A DNA stretch of 64,000 nucleotides from JAKPQE01 sp041397845 (lineage in GTDB: Bacteria > Pseudomonadota > Alphaproteobacteria > Rhizobiales > JAKPQE01). The position numbers and the translations under genes were made by a program. Positions 9,983-18,088 of the stretch are shown in pieces. Position 1 is the first letter of the stretch. The number at the start of each line of letters is the position of its first letter. Where the stretch lies: contig JAWKVW010000018.1 in the NCBI GenBank assembly GCA_041397845.1, positions 8,997-72,996 on the forward strand, in the 5' to 3' direction. Under the pieces are notes generated by a model. It was not told the origin of the DNA. It saw only the letters and a list, made by a program, of their open reading frames with translations, and did not search any database.

Positions 9983-10597
9983 CTAGAGGCTGAAATTCTG
10001 CCGCAGCGACTCGGCGTTCTGCACCGCGCTGAACTCGACCGCGACGCCACCCTCGAAATGCCGCACGACCCGGGCCCGCATCTTGCCGAAGGTGACCGGC
10101 GACCCGATCGCCGGTTTGACGTCGAGCGATATGGCCGCGCCGGACAGCGACATATCAAGAACCTTGCACTTGTACTGCCGGCCGTCGTCGAGCGTGATGT
10201 GCGAATAGGGATTGCGCGGCACGATGCGCTCGTGGCGCCGGTCTTCCGGCAGGCCGAGCGTGTCGCGATTGGCATGCCAGGTGAGCTGGGCCGCCAGCTT
10301 GTCGCGCTTGCGGGCCGTCGCATGGATGCCCATCGCGAAGCCGCCGTCGAAAAGCCGGGTGATCTCGCCCTCGATACGACCGATATGGTCGATATAGGCG
10401 ATGATGCGATCGCCGATGTCGCCGGAAACCGGCGTCATCAAGGCCGCGCCGCCCGGCGACATGTCGAGCACCTGACACGGATATTCACGCCGGTTCGGCA
10501 GCATGAACCGGCCAAGAAGATTCACTTTCACCCGTTGATAGCGGCGACGATCGATCTGCCGCTTCGTCAGGGTTGTATGGGCTGCCACCGCTTCCAT
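9983..10597 (-). CDS. Protein with two PilZ domains
   Basis: About 204 residues. Two PilZ-like modules are visible. The first starts with RRRYQRVKVNLLGRF and ends in VLDMSPGGAALM. The second starts with RRHERIVPRN and includes VLDMSLSGAAISLD. The RxxxR and DxSxxG elements are those that bind cyclic di-GMP, so it is probably a c-di-GMP effector in the cytoplasm; the target is unknown. ATG 10597 is preferred over an upstream TTG at 10603. It converges on hflX. Confidence 0.82.
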   Translation of the reverse strand: MEAVAAHTTLTKRQIDRRRYQRVKVNLLGRFMLPNRREYPCQVLDMSPGGAALMTPVSGDIGDRIIAYIDHIGRIEGEITRLFDGGFAMGIHATARKRDKLAAQLTWHANRDTLGLPEDRRHERIVPRNPYSHITLDDGRQYKCKVLDMSLSGAAISLDVKPAIGSPVTFGKMRARVVRHFEGGVAVEFSAVQNAESLRQNFSL

Positions 10598-10854
10598 CGG
10601 CAATCTGCACCGTTATTGACGCGTGCGGGCAAACAAGGTGCCCGATTTCCTTGCCGGCTACGATATTGGCAGGAAGGTTAACGGGTGGTGTAACGGCGCC
10701 ACCAAGCCCTTGTCATTGCGGCTGTTCCACGAAATTTCGGGGGGCGGGGCCGCTGCCGGCCGGCGCATTGCCTCTCAAGCGGGCAAAAATGCAGGGCGGG
10801 GCGCACGACTTGCCGCCGCCGCCCCGCCAATCACGCGAGAATCGCTGTTCCGAC

Positions 10855-11469
10855 TCAGTTCTTGCCGCCCTCGTAGACGAGCAGGTGGCCGCGCCGCGCC
10901 TGCGGCATGATCGGCAGCAGCGCCGGAATGGCGTCGAGCTCTTCCTGGCTGCGCTGGCGCAGGTGCGAGGGCGTCTCGTCCGGCCAGATCAGCCGGAGGC
11001 TGGTGATTTCGTGGCTGACGACCGGATAGATGCCAAGCCAGTACGGCGCATCGAGATTGGCATGGCTGCCGAGGATCCGGTTATGGCTCTTGCCGCCATA
11101 GGAGAGCGGCAGCAGCGTGATTTCGATGCTCGTTTCCTGGCCGCGTTCGTTGCGTCCGCGCACGCCAATGACGGCGACGGCACCGTCGCTGCGCACGCCG
11201 TCGAGCATGCGGCGCAGCGATTCGATATCGGCATCGCGCCAGAGCGACAGGAAGCTGCGCTCTTTCAGTTCGCGGCAATAGGACGAGCAGATCCGGGTGC
11301 CGGCGAGGCGGTAGATGTATTCCGCCCGGTCGGTCACTTCGAGGATGAACGTATCCGGCAGGATATCGCGGATATGAGCAGGATCGATCTCACTGCGGTC
11401 CGGCGCCGAGCGATGGCCGCGCAGGAGCGACCAGTAGTCATAGAGGCGCCTCGAGCTCGCGTGTTTCAT
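10855..11469 (-). CDS. PAS-domain protein (PAS_5 type)
   Basis: 204 residues with the pattern of the single-domain PAS_5 family (PF07310) common in alphaproteobacteria: an N-terminal LYDYWSLLRGHRSAPDRSEI, then DILPDTFILEV and YRLAGTRICSSYCRELK. No output domain follows, so the role is unknown, perhaps sensing or docking. ATG 11469 follows AGGAAGG. The 257-base gap separating it from the PilZ gene shows no clear signal, so the two are probably separate units. Confidence 0.75.
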   Translation of the reverse strand: MKHASSRRLYDYWSLLRGHRSAPDRSEIDPAHIRDILPDTFILEVTDRAEYIYRLAGTRICSSYCRELKERSFLSLWRDADIESLRRMLDGVRSDGAVAVIGVRGRNERGQETSIEITLLPLSYGGKSHNRILGSHANLDAPYWLGIYPVVSHEITSLRLIWPDETPSHLRQRSQEELDAIPALLPIMPQARRGHLLVYEGGKN

Positions 11470-11956
11470 CTTCGCCTTCCTGTCTTTGCCGCCGTTGCGG
11501 TTCGATTTGGGTCCTGGGAAACCGCCTGTCCCGGTGTGGGACCGTTGGCGGGGCCTTGCGACCTGTTGGCTCGACAGTAGCAGGAGGCGTGCCAGACCCT
11601 GGACGGGACGGGAAGGGGATCTCCCGTCTTGTCCACCGCCGGCTTGCTGATATCCACAGCCCGCCGCCCGGGTAAGGTTAACAAAGGGTTTCGCTTTCTT
11701 TTTGCCGGGCTTTTCGGCAGTGTTTCGTCACGTCGCGGCTCCGGCCGCTCCACGTACAGCACCGAATAAAACTTCTCTCGTCGACCAAACCAGAATTACA
11801 ACAGGGGGGCGACGAGCAGACCGCCCAGGCGCGATGACCGCGCCGGGCGGTTTTCTTTTGTCTGCCGAAGACTGTCCCTCTCGCCGCAATGCCCTGCTAT
11901 TGTCGCCGCTCCGCCCGCCATGAATCTGCGGGAACAGCCGACGAGAGAGGTCGACA
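11470..11956. other. Intergenic region between the PAS gene and rhomboid gene
   Basis: 487 bases without a convincing protein gene. The left part must hold the promoter of the leftward PAS gene and the right part that of the rhomboid gene. Within it, about 11750-11859 on the + strand ends in a strong terminator although no protein gene lies upstream on that strand. CTCGTCG (11777-11783) can pair with CGACGAG (11811-11817), giving a two-stem candidate small RNA or leader. Confidence 0.5.
11820..11859 (+). terminator. Rho-independent terminator
   Basis: The arm ACCGCCCAGGCGCG pairs with CGCGCCGGGCGGT around the loop ATGAC, with one bulged A, followed by TTTTCTTTT. No + strand protein gene lies upstream for more than 1 kb, so it probably ends a small non-coding RNA or acts as an attenuator in the leader of the rhomboid gene. 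Confidence 0.75.
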
Positions 11957-12815
11957 TTGAGCGCGCGTCGCGAGCCCATCCTCAATCTGCCGAATGTCAT
12001 CACAACCCTTATCCTGTTGATGGGGCTGGTGCATTTCGTGCGCTCGAAGCTCGTTTCGGAAGAACTCGACCTCGAATTCCTGGCAACTTTCGCCTTCATC
12101 CCGGTGCGCTATCTGCTGCCGGCCGCCGAGGACCCGTTTCCGGGCGGCACCGCCGCCGAAATTGCCGACTTCGTTACCTATGCTTTCATTCACGGCGACT
12201 GGACGCACTTCCTCGTCAACGCCGTCTGGCTTGCCGCCTTCGGTTCGGCCGTGGCCTGGCGTTTCGGCGCGCTGCGGTTCCTGGCCTTCTCGGCGATCAC
12301 CGCCGCAGCGGCTGCCGGCATCCATATGCTTACCCACTGGGGCGAAGCTGTGCCGCTTGTCGGCGCATCAGGTGCCATATCGGGACATATGGCTGCCGCC
12401 GTGCGTTTCGTTTTCGTCGAGCGTGGACCGCTCGGCGCGATCCGGGGGCAGGGGCCGGCACGCTTCCGCCGGCCGGCGATTTCCCTCGCCCGCGCTTTCC
12501 TTGACCGCCGCGCCCTGGCGATGATCGTCGCCTTCTTTGTCGTGAATTTCCTGTTTGGCTCGATCAGCCTGCCGATGATGGGCGAGGATCAGGTGATGGC
12601 CTGGGAAGCCCATCTCGGCGGCTTCGTCGCGGGCCTCGTGCTGTTCCGCTTCTTTCGACCCGGTCGGCACGGGCGAGCCGCCGGCCGAAGGCGATGGCGA
12701 GGCCGCGGAAGACTGGCCGCAGCCCTATGACGTCGAGATTGTCGAACCGGACAACAACCGCCGCCGCAGGCGCCGGCACCGTGGCGCGACCCGCGTTAAT
12801 CGCACGGTTTTCTAA
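11957..12815 (+). CDS. Rhomboid family intramembrane serine protease, frameshifted near the C terminus
   Basis: Polytopic membrane protein. The catalytic serine is in GASGAISG, the catalytic histidine in AHLGGFVAG, and the structural histidine stretch is HGDWTHFLVNAVWL. It cleaves membrane proteins inside the bilayer. TTG 11957 starts the frame 6 bases after GAGAGAGG. As written, the frame runs to 12730 with an Arg/Ala-rich low-complexity tail. Removing one T near 12654 instead gives a more natural acidic then Arg-rich tail (DWPQPYDVEIVEPDNN...) ending at TAA 12813-12815. I therefore place the true end at 12815. Confidence 0.85.
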
Positions 12816-12958
12816 TGTTGATTTGCCGGCTCTTTTTGAAGCCGTTGGTTATCCATCTGCGGCATTTTGTCCTTGCTAATACGAAGGTATGCCCTCATTC
12901 TCGATAAGGCGACTTCCGTTGCGTCGTGAATCCGCCGATTTTCGCAAAGGAGAGGCCA

Positions 12959-13390
12959 ATGACCGTTGCCGCTATTCTGAGAGACAAGGGCCGGGACACC
13001 TTCAGCGCCAGCCCGTCGACGACGCTTGCCGAGATTGCCCGCATTCTCGCCGACAAGCGCATCGGCGCCGTGATGATCACCAACGAGGGCGGATCGCTGG
13101 TGGGCATCGTGTCGGAGCGTGACATCATTCGTGCCGTGGCGATGGACGGGGCATCTGCCCTGCAGGCGCTGGCCGGCAGCTACATGACGACGATGGTCGT
13201 CACCTGCACGGAGGATTGCAGCGTCGGCCAGGTGATGGCGCGCATGACCGCCGGCAATTTCCGCCACGTGCCCGTGCTGCGCGACGGCGTCATCATCGGC
13301 ATGATCTCGAACCGCGATCTCGTGCGCCATCGGCTGGCCCAGGCCGAGAGCGAGGCCGAGGAGATGCGCAGCTATATTCTGACGAGCTGA
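12959..13390 (+). CDS. CBS-domain protein
   Basis: 143 residues made of two CBS motifs in tandem (about 10-65 and 78-130), with the repeated pattern LVGIVSERDIIRAV and VIIGMISNRDLVRHRL. Stand-alone CBS pairs bind adenine nucleotides and often regulate enzymes or transporters; the partner cannot be told here. ATG 12959 follows AAAGGAGA with good spacing. The protein is the short soluble form common in Hyphomicrobiales. Confidence 0.88.
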   Translation: MTVAAILRDKGRDTFSASPSTTLAEIARILADKRIGAVMITNEGGSLVGIVSERDIIRAVAMDGASALQALAGSYMTTMVVTCTEDCSVGQVMARMTAGNFRHVPVLRDGVIIGMISNRDLVRHRLAQAESEAEEMRSYILTS

Positions 13391-13480
13391 GCCGCGACGA
13401 GGGCATCAGACCCGTCGTCAGGCCGGCATCGGAGCTTTGACGACCAGCCGGGCTTCAGCATGCGAACAATAGCCGCCGCG

Positions 13481-14503
13481 TCAGGCGAGAGCGACCATCA
13501 GGTCGGCGATCTCGGGAATGGCGCGGCGGGCCGATTCATAGCCAGCCTCGATCGCTTCGGCGGCACGATGGAATTCAAAAAGGCCGATCGGTCCGAGCTT
13601 CGGGCCAAGCATCATGTCCGGCGGATCGCCGGCAAGGCGCGACCGCGCAATCCGGTCCTGAATGATGTTGAACGCATCGAACATCACCGTCGGAATGCCC
13701 GGCGGCCCGCCCGGCTGCGGCTCCACCGAGCCGAGAAACTGGCGCCGGATGAACCGCTTCGTTTCGCTCGCTAGGCTGGCGACGACTCCGCTCCCGTCCG
13801 CCGGACCCGTGGTGTCGGAGGAAATCGGCGCCTCGTCGATCGTCGCTTCCTGATAGATGACCGTGCCCCGGCCGAAGACGTCGCTGTGCAGGTTGACGGC
13901 GATGACGATCCGGGCGCCGAACGCCCGGCAGACCGAAACCGGCACGGGATTGACGAGCGCACCGTCGACCAGCCAGCGGTGATCGACCCGGACCGGCTGG
14001 AAAATGCCGGGCAGGGCATAGGATGCCCGCATCGCATCGATCAGCCGGCCGCGGTTCAGCCAGATCTCGTGGCCGGTACCAAGCTCGGTCGCAACGCAGA
14101 CGAAAGTGCGGTCGAGTTCCTCGATCCGTGTGCCGTCGAGATGTCTGGCGAAATGGTCGTGCAGGCGCTCGCCTGTGATGAGGCCGCTGCCGCCGAGGCT
14201 GATGTCGAGCAGGCCGAAAACCCGCCGCTTCGTCAGCTTGCGGGCGAACTCTTCGAGTTCGTCAAGCTTGCCGCCGAGATAGCAGCCGCCGACGACCGCG
14301 CCTATAGAGGTCCCCGCGACGATGTCCGGCTGGATGCCGGCTTCGGCGAGCGCCCTGAGCACACCGATATGCGCCCATCCGCGCGCCGCGCCGCCGCCAA
14401 GGGCGAGCCCGATTTTTGGTCCTTCCTTCCGACTGTCCGAATGACCGGACGGGATTGCGGAACCTGTCCCGTCCGGGCCGCGAAAGCGGCGCGCGATCGA
14501 CAT
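13481..14503 (-). CDS. Patatin-like phospholipase family protein
   Basis: About 340 residues. The oxyanion-hole motif GLALGGGAARGWAHIG is followed by the nucleophile motif GTSIGAVVGG, and the catalytic Asp is in LVDGALVNPVP. This is the NTE/RssA type of patatin, a lipid acyl hydrolase of the cytoplasm or inner membrane face. ATG 14503 is chosen because GGAGGT precedes it; an upstream ATG at 14560 adds 19 residues without homology. Confidence 0.9.
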   Translation of the reverse strand: MSIARRFRGPDGTGSAIPSGHSDSRKEGPKIGLALGGGAARGWAHIGVLRALAEAGIQPDIVAGTSIGAVVGGCYLGGKLDELEEFARKLTKRRVFGLLDISLGGSGLITGERLHDHFARHLDGTRIEELDRTFVCVATELGTGHEIWLNRGRLIDAMRASYALPGIFQPVRVDHRWLVDGALVNPVPVSVCRAFGARIVIAVNLHSDVFGRGTVIYQEATIDEAPISSDTTGPADGSGVVASLASETKRFIRRQFLGSVEPQPGGPPGIPTVMFDAFNIIQDRIARSRLAGDPPDMMLGPKLGPIGLFEFHRAAEAIEAGYESARRAIPEIADLMVALA

Positions 14504-14619
14504 GAACACCGTTACCTCCCCGTGGCGCCACAGGGCGCCCACGAGTTCGACTATAGTCAAATCTAGTGTACGGAGAGTGAACGTCGAGACATTCTGTCGC
14601 AGTTTGCGCGACGGGCCGC

Positions 14620-15081
14620 CTATTTGCCGTAGACGTCCTTCGGGTCGAACAGCGGCGCATCCTCGGCGAATTCAAGCACGAGGTCCGGCGTTGCCGGCTG
14701 GCCGACCGGAATGCGGCGGTAGAAGCAGGACTTGTAGCCGACATGGCACGACGCCCCGGCGCCGTCGACCCGCACGGCAATCCAGACGACGTCCTGATCG
14801 CAATCGGTACGCGCTTCGACAACGCGCTGCAGATTGCCGCTCGTCTCGCCCTTCTTCCAGAGCTCCTGCCGCGACCGGCTCCAGTAATGGGCGATGCCGG
14901 TCTCGATGGTCAGCGCCAGTGATGTTTCGTTCATGAAGGCGAACATCAGCACTTCGCCGCTGTCGGCGTCGGTGGTGATGCAGGGAATGAGACCGTCACG
15001 GTCGAATTTCGGCGAGAGGGTGGTGCCCGTCTCGAGCGCGGCCTTGTCGCCGCGCCCGGCAAAATGTGCGGTATCGGTCAT
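14620..15081 (-). CDS. hisI: Phosphoribosyl-AMP cyclohydrolase
   Basis: 153 residues. Third step of histidine synthesis: ring opening of phosphoribosyl-AMP. Diagnostic motifs are HYWSRSRQELWKKGETSGN, the metal-binding DCDQD and the zinc-binding CHVGYKSCFYRR. It is the single-domain form, with no HisE fusion, as usual in alphaproteobacteria. folE lies upstream on the same strand (71 bases), an arrangement common in the order. Confidence 0.96.
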   Translation of the reverse strand: MTDTAHFAGRGDKAALETGTTLSPKFDRDGLIPCITTDADSGEVLMFAFMNETSLALTIETGIAHYWSRSRQELWKKGETSGNLQRVVEARTDCDQDVVWIAVRVDGAGASCHVGYKSCFYRRIPVGQPATPDLVLEFAEDAPLFDPKDVYGK

Positions 15082-15152
15082 CGAACAGCTCGGAATGCGC
15101 CGGATCGGCGGGTGTCCGGATCAGCGAGTGCCCGGATCGGTGAGTATCAGAC

Positions 15153-15791
15153 TCAGCGGGTACCGGCGCGCAGCAGGGAAATGAAGCGGACCTGCTCGGC
15201 CGGATCGTCACGGAAGACGCCGGTGAACTGGGTGGTGACGGTCGAGACGCCGGACTTCTGCACGCCGCGCAGCGACATGCACATATGCTCGGCCTCGAGC
15301 ATCACCGCGACGCCGCGCGGCTTCAGGATCTCGTCGATCGCGCCGATGATCTGGGCCGTCAGGTTCTCCTGCGTCTGCATGCGCCGGCCGAAGATGTCGA
15401 CGACGCGCGCCAGCTTGGAAAGGCCGACGACCGCCTCGCTCGGATAATAGGCGATGTGGGCGCTGCCGACGAACGGCACGAGATGGTGCTCGCAATGGGA
15501 ATAGAACGGGATGTCGCGGACGAGCACGATGTCGTCATAGCCGCCGACTTCCTCGAAGGTGCGGTCGAGCACGTCCTCGGCATTCTCGCGATAGCCGCGG
15601 TAGAATTCCTCGAACGCCTTGACGACGCGCTTCGGCGTATCGATCAGCCCCTCGCGCTCGACGTCGTCGCCGGCCCAGGCGATGAGCGTGCGAACGGCCG
15701 CTTCGGCTTCCTCGCGGCTTGGCCGCTTCGGGGCATGGGTGCGCAGGGTCGAGGCGGACTGCTGGCCGAGGCTTTTGACGATAGCATCCAT
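15153..15791 (-). CDS. folE: GTP cyclohydrolase I
   Basis: About 212 residues. Converts GTP to dihydroneopterin triphosphate, the first step of folate synthesis. Visible motifs are the zinc ligands in FYSHCEHHLVPF and AEHMCMSLRGV, and the signature VGLSKLARVVDIFGRRMQ. ATG 15791 is favoured because GGAGAAA lies upstream; an ATG at 15809 in the same frame is the alternative. The divergent NifU-like gene begins about 220 bases away, so the intervening region probably holds back-to-back promoters. Confidence 0.95.
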   Translation of the reverse strand: MDAIVKSLGQQSASTLRTHAPKRPSREEAEAAVRTLIAWAGDDVEREGLIDTPKRVVKAFEEFYRGYRENAEDVLDRTFEEVGGYDDIVLVRDIPFYSHCEHHLVPFVGSAHIAYYPSEAVVGLSKLARVVDIFGRRMQTQENLTAQIIGAIDEILKPRGVAVMLEAEHMCMSLRGVQKSGVSTVTTQFTGVFRDDPAEQVRFISLLRAGTR

Positions 15792-16009
15792 CCGGGCAGT
15801 TTCTCCCATATCGTGTTCCGACCGAAAAGCGACGCTGCGCGCCTTGTGGACCCCTTGTCGGGGAAATATCGCATACGTCTAATTTATCGTCGAGTGCGAA
15901 GACGCGCCGATACGTGCCTATATAGGTGCGAGACGGCCGTGAAGAAGGTAAGAAATGACACTTCCGCGCCGCGCGGTGAACGATTTGCCAGCAATGGCGG
16001 AGGCTGGGC

Positions 16010-16447
16010 ATGCTCGATGCCATCTATAACAGGAAGATTCTCGAATTCGCCGGCAACATCCCGCGACTCGGCCGGCTCGAGCATCCGGACGCCAGCGCGA
16101 CCGCGCACAGCCGTCTTTGCGGCTCGACCGTGACCGTCGATCTGAAGATGGACGGCGATACCGTCGCCGACTTCGCCCATGACGTGAAGGCCTGCGCCCT
16201 CGGTCAGGCCTCGTCCTCGATCATGGCGCGCAACATCGTCGGGGCGAGCGCCGCCGAACTGCGCGATGTGCGCGAGGCGATGCGGCGCATGCTGAAGGAA
16301 AACGGCCCGGCGCCCGAGGGGCGGTTTGCCGATCTCGCCTTCCTGGAACCGGTACGCGACTACAAGGCCCGCCACGCCTCGACGCTGCTGACCTTCGACG
16401 CCGTTGTCGAAGCCCTAGACGAAATCGAGAAGAAGCGCGCCGGCTGA
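16010..16447 (+). CDS. Iron-sulfur scaffold (NifU/IscU N-terminal type) protein
   Basis: 145 residues. Matches the NifU_N-like family found next to folE and yidD in Hyphomicrobiales. Cysteines at SRLCGSTVTVD and VKACALGQASSS occupy scaffold-like positions, with the conserved AHDVKACALGQASSSIMA stretch. The third canonical IscU cysteine is not obvious (the C-terminal half has RHASTLLTFDA instead), so a full cluster scaffold role is uncertain. It ends 5 bases before the convergent HD gene. Confidence 0.78.
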   Translation: MLDAIYNRKILEFAGNIPRLGRLEHPDASATAHSRLCGSTVTVDLKMDGDTVADFAHDVKACALGQASSSIMARNIVGASAAELRDVREAMRRMLKENGPAPEGRFADLAFLEPVRDYKARHASTLLTFDAVVEALDEIEKKRAG

Positions 16448-16452
16448 CCGGC

Positions 16453-17031
16453 TCAGGGTTCAAGGATGATGGCGATCGGGTCTGCAAGGCCGTAGCGATG
16501 GCGCGTGCCGGCCTCGAAGGCGGCATCGAACGCGGCCTCCAGCGACGGCGAGATGCCGCGGCAATGGCCGACGACGGCGCTTGCCCAGTTGTAGTAGGCC
16601 TGCCGGCGATAGAAATCCCAGCCGGCCGGCGGACTGGCGAGGATGGCGCGCAGATTGCTGGTCTTGTCGGCGATTTTCAGCATCTTGGCGCGCGGCGACA
16701 GATGCGGCGCCCGGGCGATCTGCAGTTCCTTGCGCTCGCTCTTGGGCAGCGACACGTCGTCGGTGACGGCAACGACGAGCGCCGTGATGTCGGCCCCGAA
16801 GGCCGCCTCGATGTCGGCCTCGACGTGGTCGGTATCCTCGATGACGTCGTGCAGCAACGCGGCGGCGATGAGGTTCGGGTCCTTGCCGTCCGTCGCCTCG
16901 GCAACGAGACCGGCGACCTCGACGAGATGGTTGACATAGGGCTCGGCGCGTTCACCCTTGCGGCGATGGTCCGTGTGGGCATCCGCCGCGAAGCGCAGCG
17001 CCCGCATGACGATGAGGACGTCTTCTGACAT
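16453..17031 (-). CDS. HD-domain phosphohydrolase (SpoT/MESH1-like)
   Basis: 192 residues. The HD superfamily signature is present: an N-terminal His in YVNHLVEVAGLV, then AALLHDVIEDTD and a downstream Asp in KIADKTSNLRAI. This is the (p)ppGpp hydrolase-like RelA/SpoT HD fold without a synthetase domain, comparable to small alarmone hydrolases. That specificity is inference. ATG 17031 is chosen because the fold begins there; the frame continues upstream through yidD antisense sequence. Confidence 0.82.
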   Translation of the reverse strand: MSEDVLIVMRALRFAADAHTDHRRKGERAEPYVNHLVEVAGLVAEATDGKDPNLIAAALLHDVIEDTDHVEADIEAAFGADITALVVAVTDDVSLPKSERKELQIARAPHLSPRAKMLKIADKTSNLRAILASPPAGWDFYRRQAYYNWASAVVGHCRGISPSLEAAFDAAFEAGTRHRYGLADPIAIILEP

Positions 17032-17455
17032 GTGTTCTGCTTCTCCGGGCGATCCCTGCGGCTGTGACGGCGCGGACCATGGCGTAAACGATAGGCCCGC
17101 CGGGGCGGCGGAACAATCGTCTCGCAAGGCCGCCGGCCCTTTGTCGCGTCTCGGCCGCGGCCTCGCCCACATCCTCATCCGAACCTATCAGGTGACGATT
17201 TCCGGCTTCATCGGACGTCAATGCCGCCACCTGCCCACGTGTTCCGCCTATACCGATACCGCGATCCAGCGGTTCGGGCTCTGGTCCGGCGGCTGGCTCG
17301 GCCTGTCGCGCATCCTGCGTTGTCATCCCTGGGGAACATCCGGCTTCGATCCGGTGCCCGAACGCCTGCCGGGCGCGGGCCGCTGGTACCTGCCATGGCG
17401 CTATGGCGACTGGCACGGCGCCCATATCGATCCGGCGACCCGTCTCGACGACTGA
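17030..17455 (+). CDS. yidD: Membrane protein insertion efficiency factor YidD
   Basis: About 141 residues. The YidD signature is clear: YQVTISGFIGRQCRHLPTCS (with the paired cysteines), YTDTAIQRFG and LRCHPWG. YidD assists YidC-dependent membrane insertion. The proposed ATG at 17030 overlaps the start codon of the divergent HD gene by 2 bases. The first 45 residues are weakly conserved, so a later start is possible. Confidence 0.9.
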   Translation: MCSASPGDPCGCDGADHGVNDRPAGAAEQSSRKAAGPLSRLGRGLAHILIRTYQVTISGFIGRQCRHLPTCSAYTDTAIQRFGLWSGGWLGLSRILRCHPWGTSGFDPVPERLPGAGRWYLPWRYGDWHGAHIDPATRLDD

Positions 17456-17567
17456 CGCGGGCGCCGCAGTCCGCTTTGCTCTATACTTCCGCTCAAAAGA
17501 GGGCGCAGACGCTCCAAATATGGCTAAGGCGGGCGGACGGCTCCGCATCGCCACCGAGGAGGAGGTC

Positions 17568-17939
17568 ATGATCGCAAGGACACTCGTCGCATCGCTCGCC
17601 GCCGGGGTCGTCATGTCGGCGTCGCTCGCGGCAATCGCCGCCCCGCTCGCCGTCGAGGCAGACGGCATCAAGGCACCCGCCGCCGAAGGCGCCATCGTCG
17701 TCGCGGCCAGCGAGCAGAAGTATTTCGTCATCCTCGGCTCGTTCAAGAAGAAGGCCGACGCCCAGAAGCGCTGCGGCCGCTTCGCCGAGGCCGAAGTGGT
17801 AGATACCGACGACTATTCGAACTTCCGTGGCGGCTATTATTCCTGCGTCATCGGCCCGTACAGCAAGGCGCTGGCAAACGAGGTTCTCGCCGACTATCGC
17901 CACGAGGTCTCGGACGCCTACGTCAAGGCCGGCTGGTAG
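17568..17939 (+). CDS. Small exported SPOR-like protein
   Basis: 123 residues. ATG 17568 follows GAGGAGG. Residues 1-27 form a signal peptide (IARTLVASLAAGVV core, Ala-rich cleavage region). After a short linker, KYFVILGSFKKKADAQKRC and GGYYSCVIGPYSKALANE resemble a SPOR repeat, which binds denuded peptidoglycan. I infer a periplasmic protein; the domain assignment is by eye and the function is unproven. Confidence 0.65.
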   Translation: MIARTLVASLAAGVVMSASLAAIAAPLAVEADGIKAPAAEGAIVVAASEQKYFVILGSFKKKADAQKRCGRFAEAEVVDTDDYSNFRGGYYSCVIGPYSKALANEVLADYRHEVSDAYVKAGW

Positions 17940-17978
17940 TCGCCAGCCGGTATCGGCTCCGCGGCAAGCGCATGACAG

Positions 17979-18005
17979 GACGCGGAAAACCGGCTTTTCC
18001 GCGTC
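17979..18005. other. Strong hairpin between the SPOR-like gene and thrS
   Basis: GACGCGGAAAA pairs perfectly with TTTTCCGCGTC around the loop CCGGC. No U tract follows, but the lower stem is A/U rich. It may end the SPOR-like transcript or lie in the thrS leader. Confidence 0.5.
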
Positions 18006-18088
18006 GCGCAAATCATTTAGAAGTCGGCCATTCGACAACCGACCCGCTTACCTGCGCTCGTATGCAGTGAGTGAGCAAGGAGGACAGA

